Positions 18,016-26,284 of a stretch of 64,000 bases of DNA are shown one piece after another. Origin of the DNA: Crossiella equi (GTDB lineage: Bacteria > Actinomycetota > Actinomycetes > Mycobacteriales > Pseudonocardiaceae); assembly GCF_017876755.1 (NCBI RefSeq), contig NZ_JAGIOO010000001.1:9037786-9101785 (forward strand). Reading direction: 5' to 3'. How positions within the stretch are numbered: the stretch's first letter is position 1; each line of letters starts with the position of its first letter. Position numbers and translations under genes: made by a program. The notes below the pieces were generated by a model. The model was not told the origin of the DNA. It saw only the letters and a list, made by a program, of their open reading frames with translations, and searched no databases.

Positions 18016-18456
18016 TCACACCGCCCGGCCGACCGCCAGGTCCGCCAGGCGGGCCAGGGACTCGCGGTTGCGCGGGGTGAGCAGCAGGCGTTGCAGGGGG
18101 TGGGGCAGGAGGCGCGCCGGGCCGCGGACGAGCTCCTCGGTCATCCGGATCTCGGTCCGGCCCGGGGCGGTCTCGCGCAGCTCCAGCCGGACCGTGGCCG
18201 CGCCGACCGGCCACAGCCGGGCGTCCAGCTCCAGCAGGTGGGGCGGGTCGGCCGCGCGGACCTTGGTCACATCGTGCAGCAGGAGGGGCCAGGGGCCGAT
18301 GCTGTGGTGGATGCGGGTGCCCTCGGCGGGCCAGCCCGGGTCGACCTCGCGGATGTGGGCGGCGCCCACCACCCAGCCGACGTAGGACCAGCCGTCTGCC
18401 AGGACCGCGTAGACCTGCTCCAGTGGGACGGGCACAGTGGTGGTGACCTCGGTCAT
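18016..18456 (-). CDS. SRPBCC-family (START-like) protein
   Basis: A 146-residue polyketide cyclase/dehydrase-like protein. It begins with TTTVPVPLEQVYAVLADGW, the usual first strand and helix of the SRPBCC fold, and ends in a long C-terminal helix (NRESLARLADLAV). Such proteins bind hydrophobic ligands in a deep cavity; no catalytic residues are evident. The ATG at 18456 is the natural start. It follows the MBL-fold hydrolase gene on the same strand by 128 bp, so co-expression is possible. Confidence 0.75.
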   Translation of the reverse strand: MTEVTTTVPVPLEQVYAVLADGWSYVGWVVGAAHIREVDPGWPAEGTRIHHSIGPWPLLLHDVTKVRAADPPHLLELDARLWPVGAATVRLELRETAPGRTEIRMTEELVRGPARLLPHPLQRLLLTPRNRESLARLADLAVGRAV

Positions 18457-18584
18457 GGCACCTCGGCTACCCGCTGCGGCCCAGGCCAACCCGCGCGGTC
18501 GCCGAAGCTGCTCGGCCTCGGCTAACCGGCCCCGGCCACCGCGGAGGTCCGGCCGTTCAGCTGGGCCGCCCCGGCCTGGCGCCG

Positions 18585-19496
18585 CTAGTCGAGCTGGCGC
18601 GGCGCGGGCAGCACCTCCGTGGCGGGCACCGGCAGCCACCCGGCCCGCCCCTGGCCGTCCCGCACCACCCGCCCGAACACCTGGTCGCCGAAGTGGCAGC
18701 CGAAGCCCAGGGTGTTCGGTTGGTCCAGTTCGCGCAGGATCCGGTGGCGGGCGGTGCGCACGGCGTCGGTGTCCACGTCGGGCAGGGAGGGCCACTCCGG
18801 GTGGGTGAGCTGGGCCGGGATGTGGAAGACGTCGCCGAAGGCGACCACCCGGCCGACCTCCGTGCTGACGACGTAGGAGGTGTGACCGGGGCTGTGGCCG
18901 GGGGTCACGAGCGCGTGCACGCCCGGGAAGACCTCGTCGCCGTCGGAGATCTCGATGTGGTCCGCGGCCAGCGGGTCGATCACGGTGGCCCTCGGCGGGG
19001 CGCCCGGGATGGTCTCGCCGCGGGCGTGCGGGGCCCACTCCGGTGCGGACACCAGGTAGCGGGCCCCGGGGAAGAACTTGGTGCCGTCCGGGGTGTACGC
19101 CCAGCCCGTGTGGTCGACGTGCAGGTGGGTGAAGGCGACCGCCTCGATGTCCTCCGGGCGGTGGCCCAGGTCGGACAGCACCTCCGGGAGCGTGCCGGTG
19201 GCCGCCGTGCCGAGGTAGGTCTGGCCGAGGACCATGTCCGCGCGGAAGTCGCCCATCCCGGCGTCGACGAGCAGGCGGCGGCCGTCGCGTTCGACCAGCA
19301 GGCCGCCCGCGGACATGGCCACGCGGCCGCGGGGGTCCAGCAGGTGCGGGTGGTCGGTCCAGTAGGAGGAGGGGACAGCGGGGAAGAAGCCCTCCGGGGA
19401 CAGGCCCATCGGCCCGTCGACCACGTAGGTCAGGCGGACCTGGCCCAGCTGGAGGGACCGGACGGCGGACTGCTCGTTCAGACTGCCCGAAGCCAC
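18585..19496 (-). CDS. MBL-fold metallo-hydrolase
   Basis: A 303-residue metallo-beta-lactamase-fold enzyme. The zinc-binding motif is FTHLHVDHTGW, a second histidine lies in VTPGHSPGHTSYV and an aspartate in VAFGDVFH; the N-terminal LLVDAGMG strand is typical. The overall pattern (LHVDH, then GHSPGHT, then GD) fits lactonase or quorum-quenching-like and other small-molecule hydrolases. The GTG at 19496 starts the protein 5 bp from the MocR stop. Substrate unknown. Confidence 0.82.
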   Translation of the reverse strand: MASGSLNEQSAVRSLQLGQVRLTYVVDGPMGLSPEGFFPAVPSSYWTDHPHLLDPRGRVAMSAGGLLVERDGRRLLVDAGMGDFRADMVLGQTYLGTAATGTLPEVLSDLGHRPEDIEAVAFTHLHVDHTGWAYTPDGTKFFPGARYLVSAPEWAPHARGETIPGAPPRATVIDPLAADHIEISDGDEVFPGVHALVTPGHSPGHTSYVVSTEVGRVVAFGDVFHIPAQLTHPEWPSLPDVDTDAVRTARHRILRELDQPNTLGFGCHFGDQVFGRVVRDGQGRAGWLPVPATEVLPAPRQLD

Positions 19497-19500
19497 AACG

Positions 19501-21003
19501 TTATCCTGGCCCCTGCCAACGGTGCGCGGTTAGCCCGGCCAGGCGATCTGCGCGGTACGGCCCGGCTGGCCCACCCACTCCCGCACCCGCCCGCACGGTC
19601 TCGACGATTCGGCGCGCGGCCTCGCGGAGCCGGTCCGGCGGGTTGGCCGCGTAACCGACGACCAGTCCGGGCGGACCTGTGCGGACCCGGTGCCAGGACA
19701 GTGGCTGCACCAGGATCCCGGTCTCGGCCAGCCGGGTGGCCAGCTCGACGTCGTCCAGCGGCACCCCGGGGAAGTCGATCACCGCGTGCAGCCCGGCCGC
19801 GACCCCCTGGACGCGCACGGCGGGCCAGGCCTGGTGCAGCGCCTGGACGAAGGCGTCCCGGCGGGTGCGGTAGCGGGCCCGGGTGACCCGGAGGTGCCGC
19901 TCCAGCCCGCCACGCTCGATGAGGTCGGCCAGCACCAGCTGCGGCAGGACCGGCGAGCCGAGGTCGTTGGCGTACTTGGCCAGCACCAGGTCGTCGTGCA
20001 GCTCGCGCGGTGCGATCAGCCAGCCCATGCGCATGCCCGGCGCGATGGTCTTGGAGACGCTGCCGGTGTAGGCCACGTGCTCGGGCGCGGAGGCCTGCAA
20101 CGCGGGCACCGGGGCGCGGTCGTAGCGGTACTCGGCGTCGTAGTCGTCCTCGATGACCAGCCCGCCCTGGCGCGCCCAGTCCAGCAGCGCCGCACGGCGG
20201 GCCGGGGCCAGCACCACACCGGTCGGGAACTGGTGCGCGGGCGTGAGCAGCACGGTGCGCTCACCCGTCCCGGCCAGCGCGTCCACCCGCAGGCCGTGCT
20301 CGTCCACCGGCACCGGGACCGGGGTGAACCCGACGTGGCCGAGCCCGCTGCGGGCCCCGCGGGAGCCGGGGTCCTCCACCGCCATGGTGGTGCGGCCCCG
20401 GGCGCGCAGCACGTGGCAGAGCAGGGACAGCGCCTGGGCCACCCCGCCGACGACGAGGATGTCGTCCGGGTGCGCCCGCACGCCCCGGGTGCGGCCGAGC
20501 CACCGGGCCAGCTGGGCACGCAGCTCGGCCGAGCCCCGGGGGTCGCCGTAGGCCAGGCTCGCCGGGCGGACCTGGTGCAGCACCGCGCGTTCGGAGCGCA
20601 GCCAGGCCGAGCGCGGGAACGTGCCGAGGTCGGGGGTGCTGGGGGAGAGGTCGATCTCGATCCGGTGCCCGGCCGCCCCGGGCAGCGGCGGGACGAACCG
20701 GTCCATGCCGGGGCTGGGCGGGCCGGGGCGGCTGGCCTCCGGCCGCAGCGTGCCGGTGACCACGGTGCCGTGGCAGGTGCGGGCGGTGACCAGGCCCTCC
20801 TCGGCGAGCCTGCGGTAGGCCTCGACCACCACACCCCGGGAGACCGCCAGGTCGTCGGCCAGGGCCCGGGTCGGTGGCAGGACGGCGCCGTCGGTGAGCC
20901 TGCCGTCGCCGATGGCCTCGCGCAGCGCGGTGACCAGCCAGTCGGTGAGGCCCTTGGCGGGCGCCCCGTCGCGGCGCAGCTGGAGGAAGTCGGCCCCGTT
21001 CAC
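19501..21003 (-). CDS. MocR/PdxR-type GntR regulator with aminotransferase domain
   Basis: A 500-residue PLP-dependent regulator. The GntR winged helix is at the N-terminus (DWLVTALREAIGDGRLTDGA, ADDLAVSRGVVVEAYRRL), joined to an inactive fold-I aminotransferase with the PLP lysine in TGSVSKTIAPGMRMGWL. Its GTG start at 21003 overlaps the stop of the PrnB-like gene (GTGA), so the two are translationally coupled. This placement suggests that it senses a PLP-related or amino-acid ligand and controls its own operon; an operator candidate lies at 22199-22222. Confidence 0.88.
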   Translation of the reverse strand: MNGADFLQLRRDGAPAKGLTDWLVTALREAIGDGRLTDGAVLPPTRALADDLAVSRGVVVEAYRRLAEEGLVTARTCHGTVVTGTLRPEASRPGPPSPGMDRFVPPLPGAAGHRIEIDLSPSTPDLGTFPRSAWLRSERAVLHQVRPASLAYGDPRGSAELRAQLARWLGRTRGVRAHPDDILVVGGVAQALSLLCHVLRARGRTTMAVEDPGSRGARSGLGHVGFTPVPVPVDEHGLRVDALAGTGERTVLLTPAHQFPTGVVLAPARRAALLDWARQGGLVIEDDYDAEYRYDRAPVPALQASAPEHVAYTGSVSKTIAPGMRMGWLIAPRELHDDLVLAKYANDLGSPVLPQLVLADLIERGGLERHLRVTRARYRTRRDAFVQALHQAWPAVRVQGVAAGLHAVIDFPGVPLDDVELATRLAETGILVQPLSWHRVRTGPPGLVVGYAANPPDRLREAARRIVETVRAGAGVGGPAGPYRADRLAGLTAHRWQGPG

Positions 21004-22178
21004 GAGCACCTCGCGGCGAGCCCGGTGTCCAGCAGCGCCCGCACCCGGTCGAGCGCGGGCCGCGCGGTCTCCAGCCCGGCCCGAGGCCGGGCGGCCCGGA
21101 GGTCCCGCAGCCGGGCCAGTCCCGCCAGCACGACGTCCAGGGGCGGGCCGCTGGTGGTGAGGTCGGCCTGCTGCTCGGCCGGGGTGTGGCTGGCGGGCTC
21201 CTGGAGGAAGGGCAGTACGAGCCGCTGGTGGTGGAAGACCGAGGCCGCCCCGTGCGCGCGGCAGGCGTCCAGGAGCAGCCGGGCGTTCTCCCGCAGCGGT
21301 TCGGACGGCCTGCCCGCCAGCTCGGCTTCGAGCGCGGCCAGCAGGGAGCCCGTGGTGGGCAGCGCGCGCAGCAGCCCCTGGTCGCTGGGCGCCAGGTACG
21401 GGGCCTTCTCGGCGAGCACGCGCCGGTAGAAGGGGTCGTGCGGGGAGCAGAGGCCGAGCAGCACGTCGATGGCGTTGACCGCGGCGAAGTCCCCGGCGTT
21501 GGCGCCCCGGTACTCCTGCCCGCCGACGAGGTGGCTCTTGAAGTACGGGCGGATGCTGAAGAAGAAGCGCTCGGGATCCAGCTCCACGGCCAGCTGCCGG
21601 GACTGGCGCAGCACATCCCCGAGCGCGGCCACGGCGTCGGCGAGGTGATAGGTGGCCAGGGGGTTGGACAGCCCGAGCGGCGGCACGCCGCGCAGGGCGT
21701 GCGCGGCCCGCCGGTAGGCCAGTACGGCCAACCCGTTGCGGGTCAGGAAGATCCGCTCGGCGTCCAGCGTGGTGAAGCTGTGGAACGCCCCGCCCACGGC
21801 ACGGTTGTGCATGTGCTGGTGCGCGGACGAGAACCGCGGCGCCACCCCCAGTGACGTGCCCAGGGCCAGCGCGAGCGGTGCGACCCGGGTCTGGTCCGGC
21901 TCGACCTCGTGGCGACGGCAGGCGGCGAGGTAGAAGCCGACCTGGCCGAGCAGCTCGTAGCGCTCGTCGCGGCCGGGAGGGAGCTCGCGCCGGTCGGCGA
22001 TGCGGGCGATGAGGTTCTCGCCGTCCCGCCGGAGGACCGCGGTGCGTGCGGTGACCTCGGCGCGGTCGGGGAGGAGGAGCTGCTTCTCGGCGAAGTAGAG
22101 CTCCTCCAGTTCGGTGTTGAGCGCGGTGAACTCGCCGCGGATCCAGCGGTCCAGGTCGGCGATCGGGTCCGGTCTCAC
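21000..22178 (-). CDS. PrnB-like (DUF1864, indoleamine-dioxygenase superfamily) protein
   Basis: A 392-residue protein resembling monodechloroaminopyrrolnitrin synthase PrnB, a haem enzyme of the indoleamine/tryptophan 2,3-dioxygenase superfamily that rearranges the tryptophan indole. Family-like segments are LNTELEELYFAEKQLLLPD, FSSAHQHMHNRAVGGAFHSF with candidate haem-ligand histidines, and IRPYFKSHLVGGQEYRGANA. None of the other pyrrolnitrin genes (prnA, C, D) is nearby, so the product is unlikely to be pyrrolnitrin. The GTG at 22178 is the start. The MocR gene overlaps its stop by 4 bp. The family call is from memory of these motifs; haem binding is inferred. Confidence 0.68.
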   Translation of the reverse strand: MRPDPIADLDRWIRGEFTALNTELEELYFAEKQLLLPDRAEVTARTAVLRRDGENLIARIADRRELPPGRDERYELLGQVGFYLAACRRHEVEPDQTRVAPLALALGTSLGVAPRFSSAHQHMHNRAVGGAFHSFTTLDAERIFLTRNGLAVLAYRRAAHALRGVPPLGLSNPLATYHLADAVAALGDVLRQSRQLAVELDPERFFFSIRPYFKSHLVGGQEYRGANAGDFAAVNAIDVLLGLCSPHDPFYRRVLAEKAPYLAPSDQGLLRALPTTGSLLAALEAELAGRPSEPLRENARLLLDACRAHGAASVFHHQRLVLPFLQEPASHTPAEQQADLTTSGPPLDVVLAGLARLRDLRAARPRAGLETARPALDRVRALLDTGLAARCS

Positions 22179-22198
22179 GCTGATCAGTCTGGACGCGG

Positions 22199-22222
22199 GA
22201 TGGTCTGGTCGCCAGGACCATC
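22199..22222. promoter_or_regulatory. MocR operator candidate before the PrnB-like operon
   Basis: GATGGTCTGG (22199-22208) and CCAGGACCATC (22212-22222) form an inverted repeat with one bulged base around a TCG centre, 21-44 bp upstream of the GTG. A further GGACCA at 22239-22244 repeats the half-site 24 bp from that at 22215-22220. Direct and inverted TGGTC/GACCA half-sites are compatible with MocR binding. Confidence 0.5.
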
Positions 22223-22276
22223 ACCGGGGTTGCCATTCGGACCAACGCTGGCGGATTCTGGATTGTCTGTGGCTTC

Positions 22277-22306
22277 AGTGTAAAATGAAATCAATTACGG
22301 GGACAA
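22277..22306 (-). promoter_or_regulatory. Promoter of the PrnB-like-MocR operon
   Basis: On the minus strand TTGTCC (22306-22301) and TACACT (22282-22277) are spaced by 18 bp in an unusually AT-rich island. An enclosing 9-bp inverted repeat, CTGTGGCTT/AAGCCACAG, occupies 22267-22275 and 22305-22313 and may be an additional operator. Confidence 0.5.
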
Positions 22307-22375
22307 GCCACAGGCAAAAACGCACGGAGAGAAGAGACTGGCCACCGCACGCGTCTCAACTGGGCACGCGTGGGG

Positions 22376-22406
22376 CGGCCCACCCGGAGCGCATCCGGGT
22401 GGGCCG
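22376..22406 (-). terminator. Hairpin terminator of the serine protease gene
   Basis: CGGCCCACCCGG (22376-22387) pairs perfectly with CCGGGTGGGCCG (22395-22406) over a 7-nt loop, 68 bp beyond the protease stop codon. Confidence 0.65.
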
Positions 22407-22473
22407 GAACGGAGCCGGGGCGCTCCCGCCGGTCACGACAGTCCAATATGGACAGCCGTGGCCGGCGCGGCGC

Positions 22474-23361
22474 CTAACTGATGGCGTTTATCCGGTTGAC
22501 CAGCTCCGCGTGGTGAGCCGACACCCGGGTGTAGTAGTCCGGTGCCGCGGTCTCGGCGCTGGGGAACCAGGCCGCCACGCCCGCCACCTTCCCGCCGACG
22601 ACCACGGGTGAGCCGCTGTCGGTGGCGCGCAGGCGGATCGCCTGTTCGGTGCCGACGCAGAGGTAGGCGGAGGTGTCGTAGCGGATGCCGTGCCAGCGCG
22701 GCGGCAGGTACGACACGCTGTCCGCGGCCCGCCGCACGCACTCCGCGTCCTCGCCGACCTTCGTCGGCGCCTGCCACAGGACGGGCTGGTCGTCGGGGTG
22801 CATGCGCCAGCCGTAGACCGTCGCGGCCTGCCCGGTGAGCTGGTCGCCCGGACCGGCCAGCGGCAGGAAGGGGCCGTCCACCGGTTCGGCCAGGGTCACC
22901 AGGCCGATGTCGGCCGAGGCGATGTCGACCGGGTGGAGCACGCCGCCGAAGAAGGACTCCCGGGCGAGGCCCTCCCGGAAAGTGGGGTTCACCCAGGTGC
23001 TCGCCACCGGGACGACCCGGCCCGCCGTGCCGCGCAGGTCGTCCCGGCCGATGGTGACCCTGAGGTCGGCCGGGGCCGGGCTGCCCAGGCAGTGCGAGGC
23101 GGTGAGCACGGCCTTCGGGGCGACCAGGGTGCCCACGCAGGTCTTGTTGCTCGGAGCGTCCGGGCGGGACTTGACGTCGCTGACCACCACCAGCCACGGT
23201 ACGTCCTTTGTGGACGCCGCCCCACTGCCGGGCAGCGGGGCGGGCTGCTCCTGGTAGAAGTCCGACACCACGAACGGCGCGTAGACCAGGATCGGGACCA
23301 CCAGCACGAGCAGCGGGCCCAGGATCCACCACTTGCGCGACCGCTTCTTCCCCTCAGTCAT
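22474..23361 (-). CDS. Membrane-anchored trypsin-like serine protease
   Basis: A 295-residue S1-family protease. A basic N-terminus followed by WWILGPLLVLVVPILVYAPF is an uncleaved signal anchor, so the catalytic domain is outside the cell. The triad is visible: His in VLTASHCLG, Asp in IASADIGLVTL and Ser in RATDSGSPVVVGG (the family GDSGGP loop is modified to TDSGSP). Four cysteines suggest two disulphides. The ATG at 23361 is chosen because the upstream frame is not coding. Neighbours give no functional clue. About 270 bp upstream (23362-23631) contain no recognisable gene. Confidence 0.85.
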   Translation of the reverse strand: MTEGKKRSRKWWILGPLLVLVVPILVYAPFVVSDFYQEQPAPLPGSGAASTKDVPWLVVVSDVKSRPDAPSNKTCVGTLVAPKAVLTASHCLGSPAPADLRVTIGRDDLRGTAGRVVPVASTWVNPTFREGLARESFFGGVLHPVDIASADIGLVTLAEPVDGPFLPLAGPGDQLTGQAATVYGWRMHPDDQPVLWQAPTKVGEDAECVRRAADSVSYLPPRWHGIRYDTSAYLCVGTEQAIRLRATDSGSPVVVGGKVAGVAAWFPSAETAAPDYYTRVSAHHAELVNRINAIS

Positions 23362-23631
23362 CCGCCCGAGGGTAGCGGCCCGCGGACGATCACGTGGTGG
23401 AACGCTCGAACTGAGGCTCCGGTGCCTGTTCCTGGTGGTCCTTGCCGGTGCGTACGGCCTTGCCCCCGCACGCGGTACCCCGGCGGCAGGCTGTCCGGAG
23501 TGGACAGCGCAGTGCCCGTGCGCCACGGTCTGGCGGCTGAACCCGCCGTGGCTGGGCGTGCCCGAGCGGTCGCGGCCTACGCCGGTGACCACCTAGCCGC
23601 GGACCGCGGCCACCACACCGGCGAGCACGAC

Positions 23632-24828
23632 CTAGAACCAGTGCAGGCAGTGCGGCGGGCGCTCGGTGTGGAACAGCGCGTCCGCCAGCGCCACCGCGCC
23701 GGGCTGGTGGGCCTGGACGAACCCGGCCCGGACGAGCGTGCTGGGCCGCGTGCCGCCGAGGTAGACCGAGCCCAGGTCGCGCACGTCCAGCGACAGGTCG
23801 GGGGCGCGCCCGGTCGGGGTGCAGGTGGCCGCACCGTCGCGCGCGGCCAGCAGGAGGCGGTGCTGTTCGTCCAGGAACGGGTCGGTGACGTCCAGGACGA
23901 GCTCGCCGTCGGCCGACCAGGCCCGCGAGGTCAGGGCGCGCGGGAGGTCCAGCAGGCGCACCCAGAGCCAGTCGGTGTGGTTGGTCTGCTCGGCGGCGTT
24001 GAAGTCGGCGAGCTGCCAGCGCAGCGGGTGCTCCGGCGGGACGTGCTTGAACACGACCTGGTTGACGAGGTCGTGGCCGAGCACGAACCGGGCCAGCGCG
24101 CTGTGCACGGCGTCGTCGGTGGTGACGATCTCGTCGACGGTGATGGTGCCGCTCTCGGCACCGGAGTAGCTGGCGTAGCCGTCGGCGACCCCGTCGGCGT
24201 CCCGGTGCACGGCCAGGTAGCGCGGTGCGCGGCTGACCGGCGGCTGGCCCGCGCCCAGCGACCACCAGCGCTTCGGCCGGGACAGGGCGCCGGGCTGGGC
24301 GCGGCGGTAGCGGTCGTAGACCTCGGCCAGCAGCTTCTCGTCGCGCTGGAGCAGCTCGATCGAACCGGGGGCGGCCGGGGTGCCGCGGAAGGCGGCGCGG
24401 TGGCGGGGCACGGTCAGCCGCTGGGTGTAGGTGGCCGGGCCGTAGCCGAACCGGCCGTAGATCAGCGACTCCGAGGACAGCAGCACCGCCAGCAGCTCGC
24501 CCCGGGCCCGCAGGTCGGCGAGCTGGTGCCGCATCATCGCGGTGAGCAGACCCCGGCGGCGGTGCGTGGGCAGCACACCCACCGAGGTCACCCCGGCGGC
24601 CGGGACGACGGCCCCGCCGGGCAGGGTTAGCTCGAAGGAGCAGGCCCCGGCCGTGCCGACCGGACGGCCGTCGCCGGTCAGGGCGAGCAGGTTGCGGTCC
24701 ATCTCGGTGGCCGACCACCACAGGCCGCCTCCGTCCGGGTCCGGGGTCTCCGGGAAGCGCCCGAAGGCGGCGTGCACGGTGGTGGCGAAGACCTCGCGGT
24801 CCTGCTCGGTGGTGGGGCGGATCTGCAT
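23632..24828 (-). CDS. eis: Eis-like GNAT N-acetyltransferase
   Basis: A 398-residue member of the Eis family, which acetylates several amines of aminoglycosides or peptides. The first GNAT domain has VTSVGVLPTHRRRGLLTAMM for acetyl-CoA binding and IYGRFGYGPAT with the tyrosine that acts as general acid. The second GNAT and the SCP-like C-terminal domain are present. The chain ends in CLHWF, preserving the C-terminal phenylalanine whose carboxylate is catalytic in Mycobacterium Eis. The ATG at 24828 gives the standard length. True substrate is unknown; the name refers to family, not proven function. Confidence 0.87.
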   Translation of the reverse strand: MQIRPTTEQDREVFATTVHAAFGRFPETPDPDGGGLWWSATEMDRNLLALTGDGRPVGTAGACSFELTLPGGAVVPAAGVTSVGVLPTHRRRGLLTAMMRHQLADLRARGELLAVLLSSESLIYGRFGYGPATYTQRLTVPRHRAAFRGTPAAPGSIELLQRDEKLLAEVYDRYRRAQPGALSRPKRWWSLGAGQPPVSRAPRYLAVHRDADGVADGYASYSGAESGTITVDEIVTTDDAVHSALARFVLGHDLVNQVVFKHVPPEHPLRWQLADFNAAEQTNHTDWLWVRLLDLPRALTSRAWSADGELVLDVTDPFLDEQHRLLLAARDGAATCTPTGRAPDLSLDVRDLGSVYLGGTRPSTLVRAGFVQAHQPGAVALADALFHTERPPHCLHWF

Positions 24829-24883
24829 GCCCGCAGTGCAGCGCCACCCCCGTCGCCGGGTCAAGCGATTTGGCGCCGGGCGC

Positions 24884-26221
24884 TCAGAGCAGCGCGTCCT
24901 CCTCGACCACCCGGCGCACCTCGGCCAGCGTGCGCCGCAGCTCGGGCAGGCCGACCGAGCCCAGGGCCAGGCGCAGCGCCTGCGGCACGTGCTGGGTGGC
25001 GGCGAACTGCTCGGCGGTGGCCACCGCGATGTGCCGGGTGGCCAGCGTGGCGGTGATGCGGTCCGTGCGGGCACTCTCGGCCAGGGGCAGCCACAGGAAG
25101 TACGAGCTGGGGTTGGCCACAGTGGACAGTCCGGCGAGGACCTCGCGGGCCAGGTCCTGGCGCTGCCGGGCGTCGGCGCGCTTCGCGGTCTCCAGGCGGG
25201 TGGCGGTGCCGTCGTCCAGCCAGCCGCAGGCCAGCGTGGTGGCCAGGGCGGGGGTGTGCCAGGTGGTGGCCCGGATCGTGCGCTCCAGCGCCGTGCGCAG
25301 TGACGGCGGCGGGACGACCCAGCCCATGCGCAGGCCGGTGGCCACGCTCTTGGACAGGCTGGAGACGTAGACCGTGTGCTCGGGCGCGAGCGCGGCCAGC
25401 GGCGGCGGGGCGTCCTCGACCAGGTAGGCGTAGGTGGCGTCCTCCAGGAGCAGCAGGTCGTGGCGGTGCGCCAGCGCGCGCAGGCGTTCGCGCGCGGCCA
25501 GGTCGAGCACCCAGCCGAGCGGGTTGTGCAGCGTGGGCATGGTGTAGACCGCGCGGACCGGGCGGTGCGCGCACAGCCGGGCGAGGGCCTCCAGGTCGGG
25601 GCCGTGCGGGGTGGCGGGCACCGCGGCCAGCTCCAGGCCCAGGGTGTGCGCGAGCACCTTGAAACCCGGGTAGGTCAGCGCGTCCACCGCCACCACGTCC
25701 CCGGGCCGCAGCGCGGCCATCGCGGTGACCGCGAGCCCGTGCTGGGCACCGCTGACGATGAGCACCTGGTCGCCGTCGACGGCCAGGCCGCGGTCGAGCA
25801 GGTGCCGGGCGACCGAGGCCCGGTCGCGGTCGCGGCCCGCGTGCGGCTGGTAGTGCAGCAGCGCGTCCAGGTCCCCGGCCCCGGCCAGCTCGCGCAGCCC
25901 GTGGCGCAGCAGGTCGGCCTGGCCGGGCACGGTGGGGTAGTTGAACCGCAGGTCCACGACATCGGCGGCCACCGACCGCTGGTCCATGCCCTGCCCCGGC
26001 AGCACGGCGATGTCGCGCACGAACGTGCCGCGCCCCTGCTCCCCGGTGACCAGGCCCATGGCCGCCAGCTCCGCGTACACCCGGGTGGCCGTGGCCAGCG
26101 CGATGCCCTCCCGCACGGCCAGCTCGCGGTGCGTGGGCAGCCGCGTGCCGACGGGCCAGCGGCCGGAGCGCACGTCGGCGGCCAGGCGGTCCACCACCTG
26201 CTGGTACCGGGTCACTCGCAT
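24884..26221 (-). CDS. MocR-type GntR/aminotransferase regulator
   Basis: A 445-residue PLP-binding regulator. Winged helix: VDRLAADVRSGRWPVGTRLP and ATATRVYAELAAMGLVTGEQ. The aminotransferase-like domain has the lysine in VSSLSKSVATGLRMGWVVPP and NPLGWVLDL. It is divergent from a DJ-1/PfpI gene across only 63 bp, a common arrangement, and probably regulates that gene. The ATG at 26221 is preceded by a -10 element TACAAT ending 6 bp upstream, so the mRNA is probably leaderless, which also settles the start. The open frame upstream of this ATG would cross the promoter. Confidence 0.88.
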   Translation of the reverse strand: MRVTRYQQVVDRLAADVRSGRWPVGTRLPTHRELAVREGIALATATRVYAELAAMGLVTGEQGRGTFVRDIAVLPGQGMDQRSVAADVVDLRFNYPTVPGQADLLRHGLRELAGAGDLDALLHYQPHAGRDRDRASVARHLLDRGLAVDGDQVLIVSGAQHGLAVTAMAALRPGDVVAVDALTYPGFKVLAHTLGLELAAVPATPHGPDLEALARLCAHRPVRAVYTMPTLHNPLGWVLDLAARERLRALAHRHDLLLLEDATYAYLVEDAPPPLAALAPEHTVYVSSLSKSVATGLRMGWVVPPPSLRTALERTIRATTWHTPALATTLACGWLDDGTATRLETAKRADARQRQDLAREVLAGLSTVANPSSYFLWLPLAESARTDRITATLATRHIAVATAEQFAATQHVPQALRLALGSVGLPELRRTLAEVRRVVEEDALL

Positions 26222-26227
26222 GCCCCG

Positions 26228-26252
26228 ATTGTATGCAGGACAATTCTTGGAC
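26228..26252. promoter_or_regulatory. Divergent promoter and operator between MocR and DJ-1 genes
   Basis: TACAAT (26233-26228, minus) lies 6 bp from the MocR ATG. ATTGT (26228-26232) and ACAAT (26240-26244) form an inverted repeat covering it. TTGGAC (26247-26252, plus) is a -35 candidate for the DJ-1 gene. One protein bound here could control both directions. Confidence 0.5.
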
Positions 26253-26284
26253 TGTACTGCCGAGCCCTGCCTAACCTCCTGTCC

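Noticed and set aside
23333-23596. Plus-strand ORF between the protease and Eis genes
   Set aside because: It overlaps the protease start, has no signal or domain and no ribosome-binding site. The whole gap 23362-23631 shows nothing I can name.
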